From positions 1-14,736 of the forward strand of contig JANDJZ010000933.1 in NCBI GenBank assembly GCA_027943245.1: DNA of 14,736 bases, written 5' to 3'. The notes under the pieces are model-generated. The model was given only the letters and a program-made list of their open reading frames with translations. It did not search any database and had not been told where the DNA came from. Positions within the stretch are counted from its first letter, which is position 1. The number at the start of each line of letters is the position of its first letter. The position numbers and the translations under genes were made by a program. This document shows, piece by piece, positions 1 through 7,971 of the stretch. The stretch is from Acanthamoeba sp. SK_2022b. Taxonomy: Eukaryota > Discosea > Longamoebia > Acanthamoebidae.

Positions 1-474
1 GTCCATAAGTGCCAAGGAAGAACTCCAACGCTCCGCCGACGGTGGCCATAGCTTCCATGACCTGGATCCACACGACCACACATTAGACCCGCGAGTCTGC
101 CTGGCCGCCACCGAGCACCAGAAAGGCACCTCAGCACGGATAAAGGAGGGGATGAGGCCCGAGACGAAGTTGAACATGTGAAGGATGGGCCCTTGATACC
201 GAGGCATCACGTGGAGCCCTGGCCCAGCACCGCACGTTTGGTGAGGCCACTAGGAGCTCAGCCAACAAGAACGGAGAGGTGGCTGCGTACATCGCTGCTG
301 CGGAGGCAGGTCGAGGTTGACCACAAATCGCTCGACGGGGAACGACGTCTGTGGCGGAGGAGGGGGGGAAGACGCCACCCGGCTGGCCAGCTGTGCGCCC
401 GCTCCGCTCGGCACGAGAGCGCAGAGGACAACCGCTACGAGACCCACCAACAATCGCGAGTGGAAGAAGACCAT
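1..474 (-). CDS. Acid ceramidase / NAAA-like lysosomal amidase, N-terminal part (partial at window edge)
   Basis: The visible part has three exons: 474-291, 218-130 and 61-1 (running off the edge), joined in phase for about 111 residues. The ATG at 474 opens a clear signal peptide: a basic start (H5, R7), a hydrophobic core around residues 8-20, and a likely cut after the GAGA stretch near residue 27. A Pro-rich linker follows, then the motif VVNLDLPP (residues 51-58) with W62 rebuilt across intron 1. A conserved NLDLPP...RW segment opens the mature chain of acid ceramidase, and the related N-acylethanolamine acid amidase is similar there. Proteins of this family are lysosomal N-terminal nucleophile hydrolases that split ceramide or N-acylethanolamines after self-cleavage. 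The catalytic Cys and the alpha/beta cleavage site lie beyond the window, so activity cannot be judged. Intron donors are GTACGC and GTGCCT. The choice between ceramidase and NAAA is open; the family call is fairly secure. Confidence 0.75.
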
Positions 475-622
475 GCTGTGCGCGCTTGCTTCCAAGAAGA
501 CGACAAGAAGCCCAGAAGGGTGACTTGCCTCGTGACCGAGGCCCAACTCGAGCTTCTGCAGAACTGACAATACAAGACATTTTAATTTTGTTATTTTCTC
601 CAATGCGTTGTTGCACGAACGG

Positions 623-2124
623 TCAGGTTGGCTGTCCTTTAGCCTGGCTGCGCGCCCTCTTGCCTTCCGCCTCCTTGCTGAGAGCTTCAAGACGCTTGTT
701 CAACTCAACTACGGTACTGATAAGCCCCAACCCAACGGTGAGGGCAGGCGCATCGGTCGACTAAGAGGATAAGCTAAGAACCTGTTGAGCTGGGTGACCT
801 CGTTTTCCACCGAGTGACTCTCGGCACTGGCCTCGCTCAGCTGGCACATCGTGCCGTGCAGATCCTCCTTGAGCATCTTCTTGGCGCTGGCGTGACGAAG
901 ACGCGCGTCCTTGAGGAGCGCCAGCGTGACCGACCCGACGTTCTTCAGCTCTTCTATCTAGACGCGCTCCGACCTACGTAAGCCAAACGTGCATGGTAAT
1001 CAGGTCCACGTTGAGAGTGAACCTTCTTTGCTTGCTCGTCGTTGGAGCGAGTTTGCTCGGCTACGTGAGTGCGAAGAGACCTGAGAGAGTCTTTGGTAGA
1101 TTCGTGCTGCCGCTCGCTGGCGAGGTCTACCTCCTGAAGTTCGCGCACTGGAAAAAGGAAAGAGCGGGGCGATGAGACTGGTGTCGAGAGAGAGAGAGGA
1201 ACAAGAGAGGACGCACGTCTGTTGCGCAAGGTTGCCAGCTCGGCCTCGTGACTCAACAGCAACATGCGATGAGGCTTCTTGTTAAAGTAGAGTTCAGTGC
1301 TGAGATTCAGTTGGCGCATGCGCTCTTCTTCGCGAGCATGGAGAGCACTTTGAAGGACGTTCATACGTGAGCATGTGGCACAGATCCATGTTGTGGACTG
1401 CTCTACGTACGTTTCGTTACGTAGCTTGTCCCTCTCGACATCGAGCGCAGCCGACAACGTGCGTATCTGGCGAAGAAGGTCGTAGATCTCTGTATACCCA
1501 GGCTGTCAGAGCACCACCGAGGGCAGAGAAGCAAGAGACCTGTACCATGTTCTGCTGTCTCATTCTCAGCTCGCAGGTCCTGTAGCCGCTTGCGAGTAGC
1601 CGCCCGATGGTAGTCCACGTTTACATGTATCCGCGTGACCTCTCCATGAGCTTTTCGAACTGGTAGAGGAGCAACGATCAACTCTCAAGCGGGCATGGGA
1701 ACAAACAGGAACCATACCTCGCTCGAGCAGAAGCAGATCTTCGGCATGCTGGGCCTTCTCTTCGTGTAGCTTCTGTGACTCTGCCTGCACAACGGTCATG
1801 CTTGAGGTGAGCAAACGACAGACGCGGAGGGGGGCGGTTACTCCTGACCAGGTAGTAACGTTGAAGATCATTGAGGTGATGTAGAAAGTCATGCATCTCG
1901 GATGCAGATGACACCGGCAAACCAACGCTTGCGCTCTCATGCCCCTCGACTTCCCTCGATTTGTGCTCTTCGCTCTGGACGTCGGCGCGCCTGGGTGACT
2001 CTCCGTGCTCCTCACTGTAGTCCAGAAGCATACTCTCCTCATCCTCCTCTGATTCGTCATTAGTTTTGAACTGCAGCAGGGTGACTGTATCGTCGAGTGG
2101 AGAAGCAGCGTCCTCTTCATCCAT
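623..2124 (-). CDS. Coiled-coil protein of unknown function, 8 exons, 353 aa
   Basis: I do not recognise a family. Exons are 2124-1849, 1784-1718, 1659-1546, 1489-1411, 1347-1217, 1147-1023, 957-782 and 716-623, with all splice phases agreeing and a TGA stop. Residues 1 to about 75 are acidic and look disordered (start MDEEDAASPLDD, with runs of E/D and S). From about residue 78 to the end the chain is charged and helix-prone, with Leu, Ala and other hydrophobic residues spaced like heptads and E/K/R/Q between them, as in a long coiled coil broken by polar patches. The C-terminus is basic (KEAEGKRARSQAKG). There is no signal peptide or membrane segment. It could be a cytoskeletal, centrosomal or vesicle-tether type protein, but that is guesswork from shape alone. 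Exon 5 uses the unusual acceptor AAAG, and introns 6 and 7 have weak donors (GTTCAC, GTTCTT), so these boundaries are the least certain. The ATG at 2124 is the first in the exon and lies 153 bp downstream of the CTF8 stop. Confidence 0.7.
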
Positions 2125-2232
2125 TATCCACTACTTGAATGATGAGGCGTGGCCGAAACACCAAGAAAGGCTTTTGCCTGCGTTTCCTGCAGATTTGTTT
2201 CGCGCCATTTCGGCTATTGCAATTGAAGGTGG

Positions 2233-2238
2233 TTTATT
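2233..2238 (-). terminator. Polyadenylation signal AATAAA for the CTF8 gene
   Basis: The minus strand reads AATAAA here, about 40 nt downstream of the CTF8 stop codon, a normal distance for cleavage and polyadenylation. It lies inside the 153-bp gap that must also hold the promoter of the coiled-coil gene. Confidence 0.5.
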
Positions 2239-2277
2239 GTTGTTATGTACAGGGCAGGACGTACAGTTGACGGACGC

Positions 2278-2667
2278 TTACAGTGGCTTGGGTCGATTCT
2301 TGAAGATGTACTTGAATTTGATAACTCCCGCAAGTCGGTAGTCCACCGCCTGTGGCTGGTCGGCGTCTGGGTTCGGGGGCGTTCGCTCTTCGTCCTTGTT
2401 TATGATGGCCAGCGGTTTCTTGAGAGCGACTCGCTTACCCTCAAGGTAGTGATTGCCAATGATCAGTATGGGCACCTGCAGCAAACAAACAGAGGGCTTA
2501 ATTCCTGCCAGACGAAAGATTAATCATAGTGCGTGTACCCCTTCGCGTTCGGTCAGCTTGCCTATCTCTTTGCCGTTATATGTGCCTTCGGGCACAAAAA
2601 GTTCACCCTGAAGCTCTATCAGATTCCATTCTCCAGCTTTCCCCTCCGATCGAATCACGATCCTCAT
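2278..2667 (-). CDS. CTF8: CTF8, subunit of the Ctf18-RFC clamp loader, 2 exons, 108 aa
   Basis: Exons 2667-2539 and 2475-2278 join in phase 0 (donor GTACAC, acceptor TGCAG). Ctf8 is a small subunit that, with Dcc1 and Ctf18, forms the alternative RFC complex. That complex loads or unloads PCNA at replication forks and supports sister-chromatid cohesion in the nucleus. Family signs are the opening MRIVIRS strand, EWNLIELQGEL (residues 13-23), the VPILIIGNHYLEGKRV block just after the intron (compare VPVLIVGHHILYGK in animals), LKKPLAI, and the end YRLAGVIKFKYIFKNRPKPL. The length (108 aa) is close to the usual size of about 120 aa. The start at 2667 matches the family start; an in-frame upstream ATG would add about 20 residues that do not look conserved. 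It is divergent from PIG-M, with 129 bp between the two start codons. Confidence 0.88.
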
Positions 2668-2796
2668 GTTGTGTTGGTTTGCCGTTGTTTGCTGAAATGG
2701 CGCCAAAACAACGCTGGTGTGATCTCCCATTTCTTGAGCATTTTCTCGCACGCCAAAAAGAGAAAACGCAGCACAACAGCACATCACACGTTTCCA
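2668..2796. promoter_or_regulatory. Shared divergent promoter region between CTF8 and PIG-M
   Basis: Only 129 bp separate the start codons of two divergently transcribed genes, so both promoters and both 5' leaders must sit here or overlap the opposite gene. I see no TATA box. There is a stretch rich in A and C before the PIG-M start (ACGCAGCACAACAGCACATC). The call rests on position, not on a recognised motif. Confidence 0.5.
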
Positions 2797-4647
2797 ATGG
2801 AGGTGGTGACTCCACTGCGGCCAGTTGTGGCGTGGGCGAGCCAGCACCCCCTGTGGGTCTTCCTAGGGGCGTGCATTGTTCGCCTCATACTCATTGGCTA
2901 TGGCGAGTGGCAGGACCGCACGAGTACGTTTTCTTATTTATTTATATTTATTAATAATTTTTACTCCTTTTTTAAAAGCATTTTTGTTACTCATAGCGGG
3001 CTGCAGTGGTGGTCAAGTACACGGACATAGATTACATGGTTTTCACAGACGCAGCACGATTCATTACCGAGGGAGGCAGCCCCTACGACCGAAGCACCTA
3101 TCGCTACACTCCCCTGCTGTACACGCCGTCACTCCCTGACCCTGCATGCGCACACAGCTCACATAAAGTGGCCTCGCTTGCGCGTCATGCAGAGCGTGGC
3201 TGATGACGCCCAACATCTACCTGCATCCGGTGTTCGGGAAGCTGCTCTTCGCCGCGGGCGACTTGGCCATCGGCGCGCTCATCTACCTCCTGGTCCCGCT
3301 CTTCACAGAGCAGGCCGGGTCCACTGCTGCCGAGAAGAAGGCGGAGACAAAGAAGCCTATCACGAAGCAGGCGCGCAAGGGCCCGACCGCAGCGGAGCGC
3401 GAGGAAGCCATCGTGTGGGCGTGCGTGTGGCTCTTCAATCCGTTCTCCATCGTCATCTCGACGCGCGGCAACGCCGAGTCGCTCATCGGCCTCTTGGTCG
3501 TCGCCGCTCTCTACTGCCTACTGACCGACCGCCTCGTCCTCGGCGCCATCCTGTACGCCACGCACACGACCTCGAGCCAACCTCCCGCGCTGGCGACGTC
3601 ATGCTGACGTCATCTTGCTCCAATGGCACTCACAGGTATGGCCTGTCCGTGCACTTCAAGATATACCCCATCATCTACGCGCTGCCGCTGGTCCTCTTTG
3701 TCAAGTATCGCCGCCGTCGCGGCCAGCGCGAGGGGTCGTTTCTGTCGACGTTGGTCGACCTCTGCCGCGTGAGCCGCGAGCAGGCGGTCTTTGCCCTGGT
3801 CAGCGGGGGCACCTTTGTGCTGATCTCGCTGGCGCTCTACGCCGTCTACTCGTTCCCGTTCCTCCACCACACCTACCTCTACCACATCACCCGAACCGAC
3901 CACCGCCACAACTTCTCGCCCTACTTCTATCACCTCTACCTACTCTCCTCGTCGGCCTCTCCCGCCTCGCCGTCGCTGTCGCTGGACGACTCCTCTTCGG
4001 CCTCGCTGGCGTCGACGCTCGCCTCGTCGCTGCTGGCCTCGCCCCGCGCCATCGGTCTGCTGGCGTTCCTGCCGCAGGTGGTGCTCCTGCTCTCCTTCTC
4101 CCTGCGCTACGCGCCGAGCGGGGCCGCACGTGACCTGGCGCTCTGCCTCTTCCTGCAGACCTTCACCTTTGTCTCCTTCCTCAAAGTCTGCACCTCTCAG
4201 GTATCCTTTTTTTTTCTTAACTATTTATTTTTATAATGTATTTTGAATATTATTAATATTTTTGATTCGATAATTTATATAATCTATTGTTGTTTGTGCT
4301 GGCCGCAGTACTTCATCTGGTACTTCTCGCTCTTGCCGCTGGCCTTGTACGGTTCTTCGATGAGCCTCCTCCAGCTCGTCTCCCTCTTCGTGCTCTGGAT
4401 GGGCACGCAGGTGCGTGTGTGTCGCTTTGTGTGGCGGGTTGCCATTTTGTGCCTCCCTCCCTCTGTGCTGATAGTCCACGCGATGCAACCACGACAGGCG
4501 ATCTGGCTGAGCAATGCGTACTACCTGGAGTTCGAGGGCGAAAACACGTTTTCCGCGATCTGGCTCGCCTCTCTCGCCTTCTTCGGCGCCAACGTGTGGA
4601 TCCTGGTCCAGTTCATACGCCACCACCGCAACACCAGCAAGCGATGA
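2797..4647 (+). CDS. PIGM: GPI mannosyltransferase I catalytic subunit (PIG-M), 6 exons, 471 aa
   Basis: Exons are 2797-2923, 3007-3118, 3193-3552, 3636-4200, 4309-4410 and 4498-4647, all in phase. PIG-M (family GT50) is a multi-pass ER membrane enzyme. It uses dolichol-phosphate-mannose to add the first alpha-1,4 mannose to the GlcN-PI precursor of GPI anchors, usually with partner PIG-X. Family signs in order: a membrane segment at residues 17-34; the lumenal catalytic DXD motif as [14 protein letters not shown] (D49, D51); YRYTPLL joined by splicing to [80 protein letters not shown] across intron 4; and [15 protein letters not shown] near the end. Length is close to the usual size of about 420 aa; the excess is mostly a Ser/Ala-rich insert at residues 304-339. 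Introns 1 and 4 are strikingly AT-rich inside GC-rich exons. The identification is firm. Confidence 0.95.
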
Positions 4648-5185
4648 CCCTCCTCTCTTTTTTCGCACTGTAGTCAGCGACCACGGCGGCCAACCAACGG
4701 CACGCTTTCGTTCTCTCTTCGCTCTTTGGATTCCTCCCCCCCCCCTTCGGCTCTGCGAGATCGTCTTCCTGGCCGCCCACCAGCTTGTGCCCATCTACTG
4801 GGTAGACATTTTTGTCGACTACGGCCAATGGCGTGAAGATTTTTAAATTGTTACAGGGCCAGCCTCAATTCAAGTGACTCCACCAACCATCAGGGTGGGC
4901 TCAGTAAGGAGATTGCAACTGACCAATGGGAGTGCAGGATCTTGAAAGGGGGAGCTCAGAGAGCTACAGCGCAGCGGGTTTGTGTCCGAAAGTCGAGCTG
5001 GCATGCCCTGGGCTTGCTCACTCTGTCGTTGCATCATGGCCAGGTATAAAAACCACTGCTCCATTGTGAGTTTAACTTCATCAACGACATTCAAACCAAG
5101 CAGCTACACAGCCACAACAGCTACAACTTCAAGTCGCTACAACCTCTTCCTTATATTCCACCCAAAAACAAAAAACAACCAAAAA
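4648..5185. other. Intergenic region: PIG-M 3' end, then promoter and leader of the CAA-domain gene
   Basis: This 538-bp stretch holds no gene that I can support. The first 200 bp are presumably PIG-M 3' UTR, with a C10 run near 4737-4746; open frames there show no family resemblance. The last 140 bp are a promoter: a TATA box at 5045, then an A/C-rich leader with GCTACA three times (from about 5102) and a run of A just before the ATG at 5186. An unstructured A/C-rich leader ending in A residues is typical of a well-translated mRNA. Confidence 0.6.
5045..5052 (+). promoter_or_regulatory. TATA box TATAAAAA of the CAA-domain gene
   Basis: A perfect TATAAAAA lies 141 bp upstream of the start codon in otherwise GC-rich DNA. 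With initiation about 30 bp downstream, the leader would be about 110 nt. It is the only clear TATA box that I found ahead of any gene in the window, which suggests strong or inducible transcription. Confidence 0.65.
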
Positions 5186-7757
5186 ATGATGCAACAGTCA
5201 CCAACCCGCCGTGTGGCTCTGGCTACTGCCCTGCTGTTGCTGTGCGCTTGGATGACCGTCGCAGGTTCGCCCTACCCCCTCCCCCTCCAACATTCGGTTG
5301 TGTTTCCACATCAAGAATGGTGAGCTGACTCGTAACTGCTACACTCTCTCCTGCTGGAAACAGCTGCCCAGGATGACAGCGGCTTCAGCGTCTTTGGCTG
5401 GTGGAAGCCCTCTCCGTCGCCTACCATCGTAAGCACGCCTCAGCCCTCCTCCTCGCCCAGCGGAGTCCCCCCGTCGTCGACGCCCACCAGCGCCCCAGCA
5501 TCGCCGTCGTCTACGCCCACCAGTGCACCGGCGTCGCCGTCGTCTACGCCCACCAGCGCACCGGCGTCGCCGTCGTCGACGCCCACCAGCGCGCCAGCGT
5601 CAGCCTCGCCGTCGTCGACGCCCACCAGCGCACCGGCATCGCCGTCATCGACACCCACCAGCGCGCCGGCCTCGCCGTCCTCATCGCCGAGTGGTGTCCC
5701 GTCGACAACCCCCACGGCATCACGCAGCCCCAAGGCCAGCAGGTCAGCCTCGCCCAGCGCTTCTGCGTCGTCCGCGGCCAGTTCGTCGGCCACGCCCTCC
5801 GCCAGCCGCTCGGCCTCGCCCAGCGCCTCCGCCTCGTCCGCGGCCAGCTCGTCGGCCACGCCCTCCGCCAGCCGCTCGGCCTCGCCCAGCGCTTCGGCAT
5901 CGCTCTCCCCCTCGCCCAATGCATCGGTGTCCGCATCGCCGTCGGCGTCGGCCTCTCCCAACGCTTCAGCCTCGGCCACGCCGTCGGTCACGCCTTCGAT
6001 CTCAGCCAGCCCGTCGTCCTCGCCGTCCGCGGGCGCATCGCCCTCCCCCACGTCGTCGACCACGCCGTCGCCTTCGCTTTCGCCGTCGCCCTCGACCACC
6101 GCTTCGGCCACGGCGTCGGTTACCCCGTCTGTCACCGCCACGCCTTCGACGTCGCCCTCGGCGGGCGCCTCCCCGTCCAACACGCCCTCCGTCACTCCCT
6201 CAGTCACGCCCACTCCGTCGACTTCGGTCACCCCTTCGATCTCGGCCACTCCATCGACCACGGCTTCGGCCACGCCCACCGCCACCGCCACCGCCACGGC
6301 TACCGCGTCGGCGTCGGCGTCGGCGTCGGCTGTGCCAACGATCATCGGTTCGCCTCTGCCGACAGCCACCGCCACCGCCACTGCTACCGCTTCGGCGTCG
6401 GCTTCTGCAGCGCCAACGACCGTCGGTTCGCCACTGCCGACAGCCTCGGCCACCCCCATCTTCACGTGCCCCGTGTGCCCCGTGTGCCCCTCGCTGCCCC
6501 CTCCGTGCCCGAGCCTGCCGCCCCCGTGCCCCACCGCCGTGGCCAGCCCGTCCGCCTTGCCTCCCATCGTCGGCTCGCCGGCGCCCACGACCGGCGCAGT
6601 GGTCGGGGCCGGCACCAACTGCTCCACGCCGCTCCTGGGCGAGGCCGAGCCCTTCGGCACCTTCCTCGTGGGCCGCGCCAATGCCAGCTCGCCGACGACC
6701 ACCAGCCTCAACGCCGACAACGTGCAGCTCGGCGGCCGCGTCGCGGTCAACGGCAGCGCCACTCTGAACGGCTACGAGATCGGGCTGGGGCTCGACTGCT
6801 CGCCGGCCAACCTGACCGGCCAGCGGGCCTTCACGCTGATTGTGGGCGGCAACCTCGACGCCACCAACGGACGCCTGGCCTGCGGCACCTTCCTCGTGGG
6901 CGGATCGGTCACCAGCCCGCCCGACCTGGCTGCCGGGGCCCAGCAGGGCGTGACCGGCGACGTGCTCGCCCAGTCTGGCCTCGACTTCAACGCCGCCTCT
7001 CTCGACCTTGAGTCGGTCAGCCTCGCCCTGTGCGCGCAGACCAACAGCACGCGTAAGGCTCCAAACCAACACTTTATTATTTATTTATTTATTTATTTAT
7101 ATCTTGTGGTTGGCGTGACTGATGATGAGGTATGATTTCCACACAGCTGCCATCGTCCATGCGTTTGGCATGATTGAGTTCAACCAGACCCAACAGCGCT
7201 TCACCACCGGGCTCAACGGCACCAGCGTGCCATTGGCCAATGTGTTCACCGTCAACGCCTCGGACCTGGCTACGGCCAATCAGGTACCTGCCATTTAATT
7301 CTTTTAAATTAATTCACCTATTTTAAATTGCAACTCACGATCGAACCCACGCAGATCTCGCTCAACCTCCTTGCCAACGCCAACCCCAACGCGACGCTGG
7401 TGGTCATCAACGTGGCCGGCGCGATTGACGGCCGGTTCAACTTGACCAACGCCCTCATCAACCTCCACGGTCTGCCCGCGGCCAACCTCATCTGGAACGT
7501 GTGCGATGCCGGGGCGGTGGGCTTCACCAACCTCCAGTTCAAGGGCTCCCTGCTGGCGCCCTTCTCCGATCTCTCCCTCGGGTACGCGTCTCTCCCCCAT
7601 ACGACCCTCCGCTTCTGTGGCTGCAACCAAGCGCTCACCTTCCCCCCCCCTCTACAGGAACGTGCAATTCGAGGGTTCGATCGTGGCAGCGACCTTGGCC
7701 GGTTCTGGGTTCGAGCAGCTCGAGGCGCCGTTCTCCGGGTTCTTCTGCCCGGTATAA
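5186..7757 (+). CDS. Secreted mucin-like protein with C-terminal choice-of-anchor A (CAA) domain, Jonah-lectin-like, 5 exons, 743 aa
   Basis: Exons are 5186-5264, 5364-7052, 7147-7283, 7355-7581 and 7658-7757, all in phase, ending at TAA. Two ATGs in tandem open a signal peptide (MMQQSPTRRVALATALLLLC...; likely cut near residue 26). Residues about 40-390 are nearly all Ser, Pro, Ala and Thr, built from tandem repeats and probably heavily O-glycosylated. A Cys-Pro segment (CPVCPVCPSLPPPCPSLPPP, about 396-415) leads to the CAA domain, about 451-743. That domain begins GEAEPFGTFLVG and continues with NGYEIGLGLDC, TLIVGGNLDATNGRL, FLVGGSV, AFGMIEFNQTQ, LVVINVAGA, LIWNVCDA and FKGSLLAPFSDL, then FEGSIVAATL and a terminal FCPV. 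CAA domains occur in bacterial cell-surface proteins and in the Jonah lectins of the Acanthamoeba cyst wall, which bind cellulose. Several N-glycosylation sites lie in the domain. There is no C-terminal anchor. A role in the cyst wall or cell coat is inferred from the family; cellulose binding here is untested. Confidence 0.85.
5471..5674 (+). repeat. Six tandem copies of a 33-bp repeat (PSSTPTSAPAS) in the mucin-like region
   Basis: Six consecutive units encode the 11-residue motif PSSTPTSAPAS; the fourth unit carries two extra codons (S-A region). Copies differ almost only at third positions (for example TCG/TCT/TCA and GCA/GCG/GCC). The peptide is therefore kept while the DNA drifts, as expected of a coding repeat that expands and is then selected for composition. 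Confidence 0.9.
5741..5905 (+). repeat. 66-bp tandem repeat, two full copies and a partial third
   Basis: Copies at 5741-5806 and 5807-5872 encode a 22-residue Ser/Ala unit of the form RSASPSASASSAASSSATPS; a third copy breaks off after about 10 codons. The first two copies are nearly identical in DNA, which suggests a recent duplication. It lies inside exon 2 of the CAA-domain gene. Confidence 0.85.
6275..6440 (+). repeat. Diverged repeat: Thr-Ala / Ser-Ala run followed by PTxxGSPLPT, two copies
   Basis: A run of alternating Thr-Ala then Ser-Ala codons ends in VPTIIGSPLPT. It is followed by a second run ending in APTTVGSPLPT. A shortened relative, LPPIVGSPAPT, lies near 6557 after the Cys-Pro segment. 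Bounds are approximate. Confidence 0.7.
7074..7102 (+). repeat. (TTTA)n microsatellite inside intron 2 of the CAA-domain gene
   Basis: A TTTA tetranucleotide run of about seven units sits in the 94-bp intron between exons 2 and 3. Similar T-rich TTTA stretches lie in PIG-M introns 1 and 4. Confidence 0.85.
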
Positions 7758-7971
7758 GAGCGTTTCTTCTCCGAACCGCTCGCGTGGCGAGTCACCAGAT
7801 TTAATTCTACATTTTCACAAGGTTTTTTGTCATTATCTAATATTTTCCATTTTAATTTTTCTCATCATCTCCACACCATACTCTTGTGCCTGTTCCAACA
7901 AGATCACCTCATAAATGAAGCAATTTTCCTACCCCACCCGTGGTTTTGTTGTCTCGTTTGTTTGTTGCGAA
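7758..7971. other. Convergent 3' intergenic region between the CAA-domain and BTB genes
   Basis: This 214-bp AT-rich gap lies between two genes that end facing each other, so it must hold both 3' UTRs. No perfect AATAAA is seen on either strand; ATAAAT near 7911 on the plus strand is the nearest variant. Confidence 0.45.

Noticed and set aside
3178..4236. Single 352-codon plus frame spanning PIG-M exons 3 and 4
   Set aside because: Its first part is a shadow frame, and it joins the real frame only after 3636. The spliced model restores the conserved PIG-M segments on both sides of each intron.
4514..4846. 110-codon plus frame running past the PIG-M stop
   Set aside because: It overlaps PIG-M exon 6 in another frame, and its unique tail resembles nothing and has no start or splice support. 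It is treated as 3' UTR.
5440..6762. 440-codon open frame on the minus strand with acidic repeats
   Set aside because: It lies wholly opposite the stalk exon of the CAA gene. Its repeats are the mirror of the PSSTPTSAPAS repeats, and it has no domain, signal or splice context of its own.
5401..7011. 536-codon plus-strand frame rich in His, Arg and Val over the same exon
   Set aside because: It is an out-of-frame reading of the stalk. The true frame is fixed by the signal-peptide exon upstream and by the CAA domain exons downstream through matched splice phases.
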